A DNA stretch of 64,000 nucleotides, from positions 2,626,408 through 2,690,407 of the forward strand of contig NZ_CP010777.1 in assembly GCF_001078055.1 (NCBI RefSeq). The letters are read 5' to 3'. Shown here piece by piece: positions 8,979 to 16,622 of this stretch. This stretch comes from Rufibacter radiotolerans. GTDB lineage: Bacteria; Bacteroidota; Bacteroidia; Cytophagales; Hymenobacteraceae. Under the pieces are notes generated by a model. The model worked only from the letters and a program-made list of their open reading frames with translations. It was not told where the DNA came from and searched no databases. Made by a program: the position numbers and the translations under genes. The number at the start of each line of letters is the position of its first letter. Position 1 is the stretch's first letter.

Positions 8979-9024
8979 AAGCTGTTTTAGGCCTGTTTTA
9001 CCATAAACAGGCCTAAAACGGCTT
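8979..9024. repeat. dispersed palindrome, copy 5 (near consensus)
   Basis: GTTTTAGGCCTGTTTT and the near-complement ATAAACAGGCCTAAAAC, extended by AAGCT/GGCTT. It lies between the converging genes at 8153-8944 and 9138-10049. Confidence 0.9.
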
Positions 9025-9137
9025 TTGGGTTTTAAGAAGCGGAAAAGGATTTTATATGGAAAAACAACTTTGACCTAGAATGCACCTTACAAAACGTTAG
9101 CTATTGAAAAGCTTCCTTCGCTCTTCATTAAAAGGCA

Positions 9138-10049
9138 TTAAGGCTTTGCTTTCAACGTGATCAACACTACCGCCAGTACCAGCAGCACCGCCGCGATAAT
9201 GGTTTGGCCGGTAATCACTTCATGGGCAAAGGCCCAGCCCAACAGCACCGCAATGACAGGGTTCACATAGGCATAGGTAGACACCTGGGCCGGCGGCGCC
9301 ACCCGGGTGAGCCAACTGTAGGCGGAAAACGCCACCAGAGATCCAAAGAGGGTAAGGTAGCCAAGGGCCAGCCAGGAGCGTTGGCTTACCTGGTCCCAGT
9401 GCGTGGTCTGCCATTCGCCGGCCAGGGTGCCTGCCAGCAGTAACAAGCCGCCGCCGCAAAGCATCTGCATGCCCGTGGTAAGAATAGGCGAAGACGGCAA
9501 GGTGGCCCTGGAGGCAAACAACGAGCCCCAGGCCCAGGCGCCCGCCGATAGAAAGATGGCCATACTGCCCAGCAAGTCTACGCCGCCTTCCAGTTTCCAG
9601 GGGTTCACCAGCACCATCATGCCAATGACACCTAAGAGAAAGCCCAGGGCCACGCCTTTAGAAGGCCGTTGCCGCGCAGGACCCAGCCATTGCAGCACCA
9701 CTACCCAAAGCGGCTCGGTAGTGACCAACAAAGCCGCCACCCCGGAGGCTACTCGTTGCTCGGCCCAGACCACGGTTCCGTTGCCTATCAACAGCAGGGC
9801 GCCCCCAATTATGGCGGTATTGCGCCAGTGGAAAAGGGACGGGGCCGGTGCTCCTCGCCAACGCGCCCAGCCATAGAGCAGCAAGCCCGCAGTCAAAAAC
9901 CGCAACCCGGCCATTAAAAAAGGCGGCAGGGTTTCAATGGCGAAGACAATAGCCAGATAGGTAGAACCCCATATAACGTAAATCGCGGCAAAGGCCGCGA
10001 TTTTAAGCCAACCGGCAGCCGGAGCCCCGGAAGAAACAGAAGTATTCAT
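9138..10049 (-). CDS. EamA/DMT-family exporter (YedA-like)
   Basis: A 303-residue inner-membrane protein of the drug/metabolite transporter superfamily with about ten hydrophobic helices in two EamA repeats. The N-terminal helix IYVIWGSTYLAIVFAIETLPPFLMAGLRFL matches YedA-type exporters, as does the second-repeat segment PAQVSTYAYVNPVIAVLLGW. It probably exports a metabolite. It begins 6 bases after the stop of the universal stress protein gene, so the two form an operon with the stress protein first. Confidence 0.9.
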   Translation of the reverse strand: MNTSVSSGAPAAGWLKIAAFAAIYVIWGSTYLAIVFAIETLPPFLMAGLRFLTAGLLLYGWARWRGAPAPSLFHWRNTAIIGGALLLIGNGTVVWAEQRVASGVAALLVTTEPLWVVVLQWLGPARQRPSKGVALGFLLGVIGMMVLVNPWKLEGGVDLLGSMAIFLSAGAWAWGSLFASRATLPSSPILTTGMQMLCGGGLLLLAGTLAGEWQTTHWDQVSQRSWLALGYLTLFGSLVAFSAYSWLTRVAPPAQVSTYAYVNPVIAVLLGWAFAHEVITGQTIIAAVLLVLAVVLITLKAKP

Positions 10050-10055
10050 ACAGGA

Positions 10056-10898
10056 TTACAGGGCGTCTTCGTGCAGCACCAGCAGCGGCAGTTTGGTTTG
10101 GTACGTCATTTTTTCGGCCAGGCTCATGCCAAACAGGTCTTTAAAGAAATTGCGGCGCTTTTTAAGAATGGCCAGCATGTTGCTGTTGGATCTGCTCAGG
10201 TAATCTTTTAGTCCCGTGTCTTCTTCCTCATGGATAATAGGCTGGAAACGCACCGGATACCCCCCTAACTCATTTCTGAGGTCTTCCATGAATGCCTGGG
10301 CTTTCTGGGCGTTTTCTTCCTTAGAGACATGCACCACCTCTACCTCCGCCTGGAAAAACGAGGCCAGCTCCAACACCTTGGCCAGCGCCCGGGCATCTTC
10401 GGCCATAAAATCTGAGGCATACACTATGCGGTGGATCTGAGGGAACGTAGCCCGGGCCGGAACAGCCAGCACGGGGCATTTCACTTGGGAGATCACGCTT
10501 TCGGTGTTGCTCCCTATCATGATTTCCTCCAGAGTATTGCCGCCGCCGGTGGTGCCCAGCACTACAAAATCAAAGCCTTCTTCTTTTACCAGCCGCTCCA
10601 CGGCATCTGCCAGGAACGCCTCCTGCACCTTTGAGTCCATTACAAACGTGGCCCCACCTTCGCCAAAAAGGTTCTGCAGGTGCATACCCAAAGACTGCAG
10701 TTTATCGCCGGCCATGCGGCGCTGCTCGTCCAGCACCTGGCTGGCCATAAGCGCCGACTCCGTGGTATCCATCATGGGCAGGTGCAACACGTGCAGCAGC
10801 GTAAGGGACGCCCCCGTCTGCTGGGCTATATGGGCGGCGTATTCAGCGGCCTTGTTAGAAGTCTTTGAAAAATCTACGGGACAAAGAATCTTTTTCAT
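10056..10898 (-). CDS. universal stress protein, two UspA domains
   Basis: A 280-residue cytoplasmic protein made of tandem UspA domains (residues about 1-148 and 149-280). The first domain starts MKKILCPVDFSKTSNKAAEYA and ends with the ATP-binding type loop GTTGGGNTLEEIMIGSNTE (G-x2-G-x9-G-S/N form near 113-133). The second domain starts RIVYASDF and has a weaker loop. It is the first gene of a pair with the EamA exporter. The role is stress survival in general; the specific trigger is not visible. Confidence 0.9.
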   Translation of the reverse strand: MKKILCPVDFSKTSNKAAEYAAHIAQQTGASLTLLHVLHLPMMDTTESALMASQVLDEQRRMAGDKLQSLGMHLQNLFGEGGATFVMDSKVQEAFLADAVERLVKEEGFDFVVLGTTGGGNTLEEIMIGSNTESVISQVKCPVLAVPARATFPQIHRIVYASDFMAEDARALAKVLELASFFQAEVEVVHVSKEENAQKAQAFMEDLRNELGGYPVRFQPIIHEEEDTGLKDYLSRSNSNMLAILKKRRNFFKDLFGMSLAEKMTYQTKLPLLVLHEDAL

Positions 10899-11006
10899 AG
10901 TAGTGGAAGGCTAGTTCATGCTTACGGGTATGGCAAGCTTGTTCCTTACACAACGTGAATATTGCCTTTGGGTTATATTTCGGCGCGCGGCCTTTCCGGT
11001 AGTTTC

Positions 11007-11408
11007 CTAGGGTTGGGTGGGCAGGTCAGACAGCCAGGCCAGGGCATCCTCTGGGGAGTCAAAGATGTTTAATGGAATTTTGCTTTCCTTGGCCAGCTCA
11101 ATGGCCATCTCGCTGCCCGGGTTATGGAGGGTGTGCACTTCGGCAATCTGGTCTACGCCGGCAGCCATGATCATGCGCTGCACGTTCAGGAATATTTCCT
11201 GCACCGCAGCAGAACACTCTCCCATTTCCCGCATATCACATAAAATGGAAAAGCCCGGGTGTAAGATGGCCAGGGCCTCTTTGATATGGCCCGCATAATG
11301 GCTTAGTTCCTGCTGAGTGTCCCAGGCCCCCTTGATAATAATATAGAGCCTGTTTTCCGTCTCCTCTACTCTTAGCTGATAAAACGGGTTGCGTGCAATT
11401 GTAACCAT
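11007..11408 (-). CDS. conserved small protein, SpoIIAA/STAS-like
   Basis: About 133 residues. The pattern (a beta-rich start YQLRVEETENRLYIIIKG, a helix, then GFSILCDMREMGECSAAVQEIFLNVQRM and a late IPLNIFDSPEDALAWL) resembles the SpoIIAA-like / STAS-fold proteins in which a Asp-containing strand is followed by a helix. This is a fold-level guess. The open frame can start at a GTG at 11435, but the ATG at 11408 (MVTIARNPF) is preferred. No operon partner: both neighbours are over 90 bases away. Confidence 0.6.
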   Translation of the reverse strand: MVTIARNPFYQLRVEETENRLYIIIKGAWDTQQELSHYAGHIKEALAILHPGFSILCDMREMGECSAAVQEIFLNVQRMIMAAGVDQIAEVHTLHNPGSEMAIELAKESKIPLNIFDSPEDALAWLSDLPTQP

Positions 11409-11525
11409 ACCAGTATCTATGATTCTGAAGGTCACATTATCTGAGTTGAGGGAGCCAAAGGCAATGCGTAACCTATTTTAAAGTTAACCAGATAACGAAA
11501 CTTATTGCTATACGGCGGCAAGTAT

Positions 11526-12590
11526 CTATTGTACTTTTCCGGCAATCTGCTTAATTTCCTGCCAGGTCCACCGTTTTTTAGCCGAAACCCCTGAAAATGC
11601 ACTATCCAAATACCCTACCACTAGCTTGATAAAAGCATCTGGTTCCAGAGAGGAAGGATAGATGGGCCGGTCTGTGGGGTTGCCATACCGCTGGGCCTTG
11701 CTTAGTTTCTGGTCCTGCAACCGAAGGATGGGACCCGTATCTGTGAGAACGTCCGCTACCCAATGCAAACCAGAGGCTTCGTGGGCATTCAGCCTCCGGG
11801 CCAGCGGCCGAAGGTCAGGCCGGGGCAACGTGGGCCTAGATTCCAGGTCTACCCAGGTGGTGTACTTACATTCCAGCTCATAGCGGTTTCCGGCGTAACA
11901 AGACAGCACCAGGTCATAGCCGGCAGTGGCACTAAACAAAGCATAATAATGGACCGGCTCCGGAGTTTGCACCACCACAAGACCCAGGCTATCATTTTGT
12001 ACTATCTGGGTTTGCGGGCCATGTATCTGGGCATACCCCGCCAGTACCTGCTCGTACTCGGTCCGCCAGACGCTTTCAAACAAGGCCGGCTGGAGCAGCA
12101 CGGGCGTAAAGGCCTCCAGGAAATAGGTGAACTTTGGAATAGAGGCCACTACTTCGTTTTCTTCCAGATCCCCGGCCCCGAAGGGCGGGTAAAAGCGGCT
12201 TTTCTCTTCCTGGTTGATCCAGCACACCAACTGCAAGGCCGTCTCTGCCGAAAGATGGCGTAGGTCCAGCTCCCTAAAGTCCCCGATGATGGCCATTTGC
12301 CGCAGGGTCTGCTCGTGTTCCAGGGCCAGCGCGGGGTTCAGGAGAGCCCAGATGCCTACCAGCGCGTCAATGTCAAAGTGGTTGGCAGTAACGCAGCGGT
12401 AAGACTTAAGGGAGGGCCATGGTTGCCGGAGGGCCTGCAGCACCATGCCGGCGCTCGTGTCTTCGCGCAGGGCAGGCGGCGTGGGGGCCTCGCGCCAGTG
12501 GGAAAGCACCAGGCCATTGGGGTGAAAGCTGTCTACCACCACCGCGGGCGTCTGCTTAATCTGAGGGAAAGGTAAATAGGTGAATTCCAT
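11526..12590 (-). CDS. conserved protein of unknown function (354 residues)
   Basis: I do not recognise a characterised family. The protein has no signal peptide or membrane segment. A striking motif TANHFDIDALVGIWALLNP near residues 70-88 recalls the acidic metal-binding segments of DHH-type or similar phosphoesterases, but no second motif confirms this. The C-terminal end is lysine-rich. The open frame reaches back to 12701, but that stretch reads through a palindrome (giving FLENSPKIE), so the ATG at 12590 (MEFTYLPFPQ) is taken as start. The HNH gene lies upstream on the same strand, 115 bases away. Confidence 0.65.
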   Translation of the reverse strand: MEFTYLPFPQIKQTPAVVVDSFHPNGLVLSHWREAPTPPALREDTSAGMVLQALRQPWPSLKSYRCVTANHFDIDALVGIWALLNPALALEHEQTLRQMAIIGDFRELDLRHLSAETALQLVCWINQEEKSRFYPPFGAGDLEENEVVASIPKFTYFLEAFTPVLLQPALFESVWRTEYEQVLAGYAQIHGPQTQIVQNDSLGLVVVQTPEPVHYYALFSATAGYDLVLSCYAGNRYELECKYTTWVDLESRPTLPRPDLRPLARRLNAHEASGLHWVADVLTDTGPILRLQDQKLSKAQRYGNPTDRPIYPSSLEPDAFIKLVVGYLDSAFSGVSAKKRWTWQEIKQIAGKVQ

Positions 12591-12655
12591 GGGATGGCGT
12601 GCAAAGGGTGGATACCAAAAGGCCAAGCGCAGGCCCCTGTTTTCTTCCTGCCTTT

Positions 12656-12694
12656 CTATTTTAGGGCTATTCTCCAGAAAACAGGCCAGAAACG
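12656..12694. repeat. dispersed palindrome, copy 6
   Basis: CTATTTTAGGGCTATTCTCC followed by AGAAAACAGGCCAGAAACG; degenerate left arm, well-kept right arm. It lies between the HNH gene and the unknown gene at 11526-12590 and explains a spurious upstream extension of the latter. Confidence 0.65.
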
Positions 12695-12705
12695 CAAACA
12701 ACGGG

Positions 12706-13014
12706 CTATTTTCTTTTGCCCCGCCGGTTGGTGATCTTGTCTAACCGCTTGGTGCGGACCCAGTTGAGGTACTTCTGCAGGCCTTCCGCATTGCGGAGCG
12801 CCTGAATGGAATGGTAGAGGACCGCCAGTTCTTTGTTGCTGTAAGTGAGGTGCACGGTGCTATGGCAGGGCTGGCACAAGGGAACGGTGGGGCCATGCTT
12901 GCCGCCCTCTTCCCTGGGGATGAGATGGTGCAGGGAGGTAAAGCCCACTTCGCGCTCACAGAGGGAGCAGACCGGGTCTGCGCTTTCTATTTTCTTCCGT
13001 ACCTTTTTTGCCAT
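12706..13014 (-). CDS. small HNH endonuclease
   Basis: A 102-residue protein with a complete HNH nuclease core: a zinc-type CSLC pair, FTSLHHLIPREEGGKH (first histidine pair), and PLCQPCHSTVHLTYSNKE with the second Cys pair and terminal H. These features define the ββα-metal fold with two CxxC zinc knuckles. The C-terminal tail is strongly basic (RRGKRK), fitting nucleic-acid binding. Small free-standing HNH proteins like this are common in Bacteroidota and their biological target is unknown. The start at MAKKVRKK is chosen over an upstream frame start at 13077. Confidence 0.82.
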   Translation of the reverse strand: MAKKVRKKIESADPVCSLCEREVGFTSLHHLIPREEGGKHGPTVPLCQPCHSTVHLTYSNKELAVLYHSIQALRNAEGLQKYLNWVRTKRLDKITNRRGKRK

Positions 13015-13178
13015 ACACTTGCCAATGAGGAGTGGGCAGTTTCTGGCGGCATACCACTGCCAGGTTTTCTGCCGCAAACCCTTACCTTCGTCCCGAAAAG
13101 TTGTAACGGGCCAGGAACCAATGAGATTCGCCCACGTATTATTTTTTCACTTCCACGTTATTTACCTTCCGCTTTTAC

Positions 13179-14402
13179 ATGTCACTTTCTTCTTCTGTTT
13201 CCTCTCCCGCTCCGGCCCTACGGGAAAGCTGGCTGCTGTTTATTCTGGCGGCCATCCAGTTTACGCACATCATGGATTTTGTGATCATGATGCCCCTGGG
13301 CCCGCAGCTCATGCGCGTGTTCCAGATAAGCCCGAAGGAGTTTGGCCTGCTGGTGTCTGCCTACACCTTTAGTGCCGCGGCCTCCGGCCTGCTGAGCGCC
13401 TTTTTCATTGACCGGTTTGACCGCAAGAATGCCCTGCTGGGCCTATACCTGGGCTTTACGCTGGGCACCCTGGCCTGTGCCCTGGCCCCTACCTTCAGTT
13501 TTCTGTTAATTGCCCGCATTCTGGCCGGGGCCTTTGGCGGCGTGTTAGGCGCTCTGGTACTGGCCATTATAGGCGACTCTATCCCGGAGGAACGTCGGGG
13601 CGCGGCTACCGGTAAGGTGATGGCGGCTTTTTCCATTGCCTCCATTGGCGGTATTCCGGTGGGCTTGTACCTGGCCAGCCACGCCAGCTGGCACGCGCCG
13701 TTTTACCTGCTCACCGGGCTGAGCGTGTTAGTGCTGGGCCTGGCCTGGCGCATGCTGCCGTCCATGCGGCAACACCTGTTGCACCACGTGCCCCAGCACC
13801 CAGGCAAGGTGTTGCTCACCATTTTTTCCCAGTCCAACAGCCTCTGGGCCTTCGGGCTGATGGTGGTGCTGTCTATGGCAGGCTTTACGGTGGTGCCGTT
13901 CCTGAGCCCCTACATGGTGGCCAACGTGGGCTTTGAAGAGGCCGAGCTCAGCTACATCTATCTCTTTGGCGGTCTGGCCACGGTGGTAACCTCCCAGTGG
14001 GCCGGAAGGTTAGCCGATAAATATGGCAAGGGCAAAGTGTTCATGGTGGCGGCCCTACTGTCTATTATCCCTATTCTGCTGGTAACCCATTTGCCCCGGG
14101 TGGCGCACTGGCAGGCGTTTGTGGTGACCACGTTTTTCTTTATCTTCTTCGGGGCCCGTTTTGTGCCGGCCATGTCCTTGATCACCTCCAGCATTGAGCC
14201 CCGCTTGCGCGGTTCGTTTATGAGCGTGAACTCCTCGGTGCAGCAGCTGGCCTCGGGCCTGGCCGCCTTTTTCTCGGGCCTAATCATCACCACCGCTCCG
14301 GGCTCCCAGGAGTTACAAGGCTTTGGCACCGTGGGTATCATAGCTACTGTGTTCACGCTGCTGTCTATGTGGGTGGTCACCAAGCTCAGGCAGGTAAGTT
14401 GA
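13179..14402 (+). CDS. MFS transporter (AraJ/arabinose-efflux-like)
   Basis: A 407-residue major facilitator with about 12 membrane helices. The first helix carries FTHIMDFVIMMPLGPQLMRVF, a signature of the AraJ-type sugar/drug efflux group, and the loop 2-3 motif is FIDRFDRKNALL (a form of motif A, D-R-x-G-R-R). The second half repeats it as GRLADKYGKGKVF. It probably exports a sugar, amino acid or drug across the inner membrane by proton antiport. Its neighbours give no substrate hint. The gene ends in a palindrome plus terminator. Confidence 0.9.
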   Translation: MSLSSSVSSPAPALRESWLLFILAAIQFTHIMDFVIMMPLGPQLMRVFQISPKEFGLLVSAYTFSAAASGLLSAFFIDRFDRKNALLGLYLGFTLGTLACALAPTFSFLLIARILAGAFGGVLGALVLAIIGDSIPEERRGAATGKVMAAFSIASIGGIPVGLYLASHASWHAPFYLLTGLSVLVLGLAWRMLPSMRQHLLHHVPQHPGKVLLTIFSQSNSLWAFGLMVVLSMAGFTVVPFLSPYMVANVGFEEAELSYIYLFGGLATVVTSQWAGRLADKYGKGKVFMVAALLSIIPILLVTHLPRVAHWQAFVVTTFFFIFFGARFVPAMSLITSSIEPRLRGSFMSVNSSVQQLASGLAAFFSGLIITTAPGSQELQGFGTVGIIATVFTLLSMWVVTKLRQVS

Positions 14403-14404
14403 TG

Positions 14405-14446
14405 GCTGTTTTGGGCCTGTTTTCCTGAAAAACAGGCCCAAAACGG
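14405..14446. repeat. dispersed palindrome, copy 7 (near consensus)
   Basis: CTGTTTTGGGCCTGTTTTCC and AAAACAGGCCCAAAACGG. It starts two bases after the MFS stop and its right end is shared with the left arm of the terminator at 14440-14488. Confidence 0.93.
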
Positions 14447-14488
14447 AAAGGCCCGGACTCTTGCGTAGAGTCCGGGCCTTTCCGTTTT
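14440..14488. terminator. bidirectional terminator between converging genes
   Basis: Perfect 21-bp stem (14440-14460 with 14468-14488), flanked by AAAA and TTTT, between the converging MFS and hydrolase genes. The first seven bases overlap the palindrome. Confidence 0.92.
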
Positions 14489-14498
14489 AATACCTGTC

Positions 14499-15710
14499 CT
14501 AGTTCTGTTTTTTCAAGGACTCAATCCAGGGAATGAGATCCTTGATCATGGGCTCCAGGGTGCTGAAGTGGGTCCCGCCCGAAATAGAAACCAGCTTCAG
14601 GTCTGGGGCCCCGGCCGCTTTCATGGCTTCATAGGTCACCTTTGAGTTTTCATAGGGCACCATGGTATCGGCGGTGCCGTGGTACAGTCTGGCTGCTCCT
14701 TTGGGCACCCAGTTTTTGAGGCTGTTGCGCTTCAAGGCCGCCTTCAGGGCCAGTTCCCCGTCGCCGCGCAGGCCTGCCAGAAAGGTAGGGTTGAACAGTT
14801 CCGCCGGATTTTTGGCCAGGGCGCTGTTGATGGAACTGCTGGTGCGGGTGCCGTCTATCAGTTCCTGAATACGGGTGGCGTAAGGTTCCTGGAAGAAATC
14901 TGTGAGCGGACGGTTCCAGCTGTAGGTACGGTTGTAGGCTTGCAGGAGAAACGCCAGGTTAGCCGGGTAATCATAAGACCCGCCGGAGATAACGCGCGCC
15001 ATCATGCCTTCCAGGTCATAGCCCCCGGCCCCGGCGCCAGAGGCCGTTACCGTAAGCCCGTGCCCGGGGTTCTCCTCTATTTCCTTTTTGGCCGCCAGGG
15101 TCACGTAACCGCCTTCAGAATAGCCGGCCAGAAACAACTGCCCAGACGTCTTTATGTTGTTTTTCTTGAAGAAGTCTTGGCCCGCCTTGATCATGTCCAA
15201 TACCACCGTGCCGGAGTGCTTGGCATCATAGTACGGGTGCAGAATCTGCTTGGACTCGCCGTAGCCCAGGAAATCTGGCACCAGGGTCAGGTAGCCGGCG
15301 GCGCCGAAGGCCTCAAAACCGGTGAAGGAGCTGAGCTGGAAATTGCTGGGTGCATATTTCTGGTCAAAGGTGGTGCCGTGGTGGGCACTGAGGATAGGCG
15401 CCGGGCCAGGCAGTTTCAAGGGTACTACCATCAGGCCCGAGGCCCTTACTTCCTTGCCGTTGTACTGCGTGAGGTAGATCATGCGGTATACCTCCACGTC
15501 ATACTTCACCAGCGCGGCCAGGTCTCCCTGCCCGTTGGAAACGGCAATTTCTTTGAGTCCTGCAGCCGGGATAGTGGTCAGTTTCTCGGCGGAAACCAGG
15601 GTTTCCTTGGGTGCTTGCTGTACTTGCTGGTCTTCCAGCACTTGGGTGTCATTGCACGCAGAGCACCAGGTGGTAAAGGCCAGCAGAAGGGTATATAAGA
15701 TTGTTTTCAA
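14499..15710 (-). CDS. alpha/beta hydrolase, secretory-lipase-like lipoprotein
   Basis: A 403-residue alpha/beta hydrolase. The N-terminus is a lipoprotein signal (MKTILYTLLLAFTTWCSACN) with a cysteine around residue 19. The nucleophile elbow is GYSEGG (S in FLAGYSEGGYVTLAA), the oxyanion start is LSAHHGTTF, the acid lies near YHGTADTMVPYENS and the histidine in GGTHFSTLEPM. The pattern fits the secretory lipase (LIP) / prolyl-oligopeptidase-like group: it probably cleaves an ester outside the inner membrane. The start is TTG, with no better ATG. The 28 residues after the lipid anchor are a low-complexity linker. Confidence 0.85.
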   Translation of the reverse strand: MKTILYTLLLAFTTWCSACNDTQVLEDQQVQQAPKETLVSAEKLTTIPAAGLKEIAVSNGQGDLAALVKYDVEVYRMIYLTQYNGKEVRASGLMVVPLKLPGPAPILSAHHGTTFDQKYAPSNFQLSSFTGFEAFGAAGYLTLVPDFLGYGESKQILHPYYDAKHSGTVVLDMIKAGQDFFKKNNIKTSGQLFLAGYSEGGYVTLAAKKEIEENPGHGLTVTASGAGAGGYDLEGMMARVISGGSYDYPANLAFLLQAYNRTYSWNRPLTDFFQEPYATRIQELIDGTRTSSSINSALAKNPAELFNPTFLAGLRGDGELALKAALKRNSLKNWVPKGAARLYHGTADTMVPYENSKVTYEAMKAAGAPDLKLVSISGGTHFSTLEPMIKDLIPWIESLKKQN

Positions 15711-15780
15711 GGCGGTAACGTTTATTAGAGGATGTATAAATAGAATAGGTTATGGGCGCCGAAAGTTCCAGTCCAGGACC

Positions 15781-15818
15781 TGGTTTTGGCTTATTTTTCA
15801 GAAAACAGGCCTAAAACA
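15781..15818. repeat. dispersed palindrome, copy 8
   Basis: TGGTTTTGGCTTATTTTTC and AGAAAACAGGCCTAAAACA; the right arm is close to consensus. It lies between the divergent hydrolase and thioredoxin genes. Confidence 0.75.
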
Positions 15819-15899
15819 GAATCCCCTCGCTAGGGTCATGGGTACATCTGGAATCTCCTTTCTGCGTATACCCTTTCTGTAACCTTACAAGGAAAAACC

Positions 15900-16208
15900 A
15901 TGCCTAAGAAATCTTTCCAGGAACTCATCAACAGCCCGGGCATGCCGGTGCTCGTGGACTTTTACGCCGACTGGTGCGGCCCCTGCAAAACCATGTCTCC
16001 TATTTTAAAGCAGGTGGCCGAGCAGTTTGAAGGGAAACTGAAGGTGATCAAGATAGACGTTGACAAGAACCAGGCGGTGGCGCAGCAGTACAGGGTGCAG
16101 GGCATTCCCACGCTCCTGCTCTTTCACCAAGGCAAACAGCTCTGGCGACAGTCTGGCGTGGTACCGGCCAACCAGCTAAGCCAGGTAGTTCAGCAACATT
16201 TGCCTTAA
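15900..16208 (+). CDS. trxA: thioredoxin
   Basis: A 102-residue thioredoxin with the complete active site WCGPCK (C26, C29) in the expected position, an acidic buried D20, the cis-proline segment IPTLLLF near 77-83, and normal length for the family. It is a cytoplasmic disulfide reductant that receives electrons from thioredoxin reductase. There is no signal peptide. The sequence is shorter by a few residues at the N-terminus than E. coli TrxA. It forms a single-gene unit, with a near-consensus palindrome right after the stop. Confidence 0.94.
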   Translation: MPKKSFQELINSPGMPVLVDFYADWCGPCKTMSPILKQVAEQFEGKLKVIKIDVDKNQAVAQQYRVQGIPTLLLFHQGKQLWRQSGVVPANQLSQVVQQHLP

Positions 16209-16210
16209 AG

Positions 16211-16250
16211 GCGTTTTGGGCCTGTTTTTAGGAAAACAGGCCCAAAACGG
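16211..16250. repeat. dispersed palindrome, copy 9 (near consensus)
   Basis: GCGTTTTGGGCCTGTTTTT and GAAAACAGGCCCAAAACGG. It begins three bases after the thioredoxin stop and could terminate its transcript. The remaining 370 bases to the next gene hold the M61 promoter but no gene that I can support. Confidence 0.93.
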
Positions 16251-16558
16251 AAATGTTTTTTTCTGCTGCACCGTTTTGACAGGCCGGGCGCCAGAAGACC
16301 TAAGATACTATAAGGCTGCGCTTTAAGCTCACACTGCCTCTCTCCAGGTGCTTCATTGATTGGTTTTATGCCCGCCTCACGTGGTTGCCAAAGGCATAAC
16401 CACTCCCCCAAAAAGGGCGCTTTCTTTAAATGTTTCTATTAGCTGTCGCTCAAGAGTTTCCCCCTTTCTCTTCTTCTTGATGTAATTTTTCGGCCTCCCT
16501 CCCGACAAACAAGGCAGTGAGGGCCTGTACCTGAATTGGGCAGGGGAAGGATTCTCCC

Positions 16559-16588
16559 TTGAGTAAGTACCTAAACCCGATAACTTTC
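16559..16588 (+). promoter_or_regulatory. promoter of M61 peptidase gene
   Basis: TTG at 16559-16561 and TAACTTTC at 16581-16588, separated by 19 bases: the Bacteroidota -33/-7 arrangement. The start codon lies about 34 bases downstream of the -7 element. Confidence 0.55.
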
Positions 16589-16622
16589 GTTTTATTAGCA
16601 TTCTCAGATATTAAAAGACACT

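Noticed and set aside
14679..15698. 339-codon frame antisense to the lipoprotein hydrolase
   Set aside because: The hydrolase has signal peptide and GYSEGG motif; the antisense frame is a composition artefact.
16205..16411. 68-codon minus-strand frame ending in FGPVFLKTGPKRL
   Set aside because: It is a read-through of a dispersed palindrome without a start or homology, although it shows well the stop-free frame of the element.
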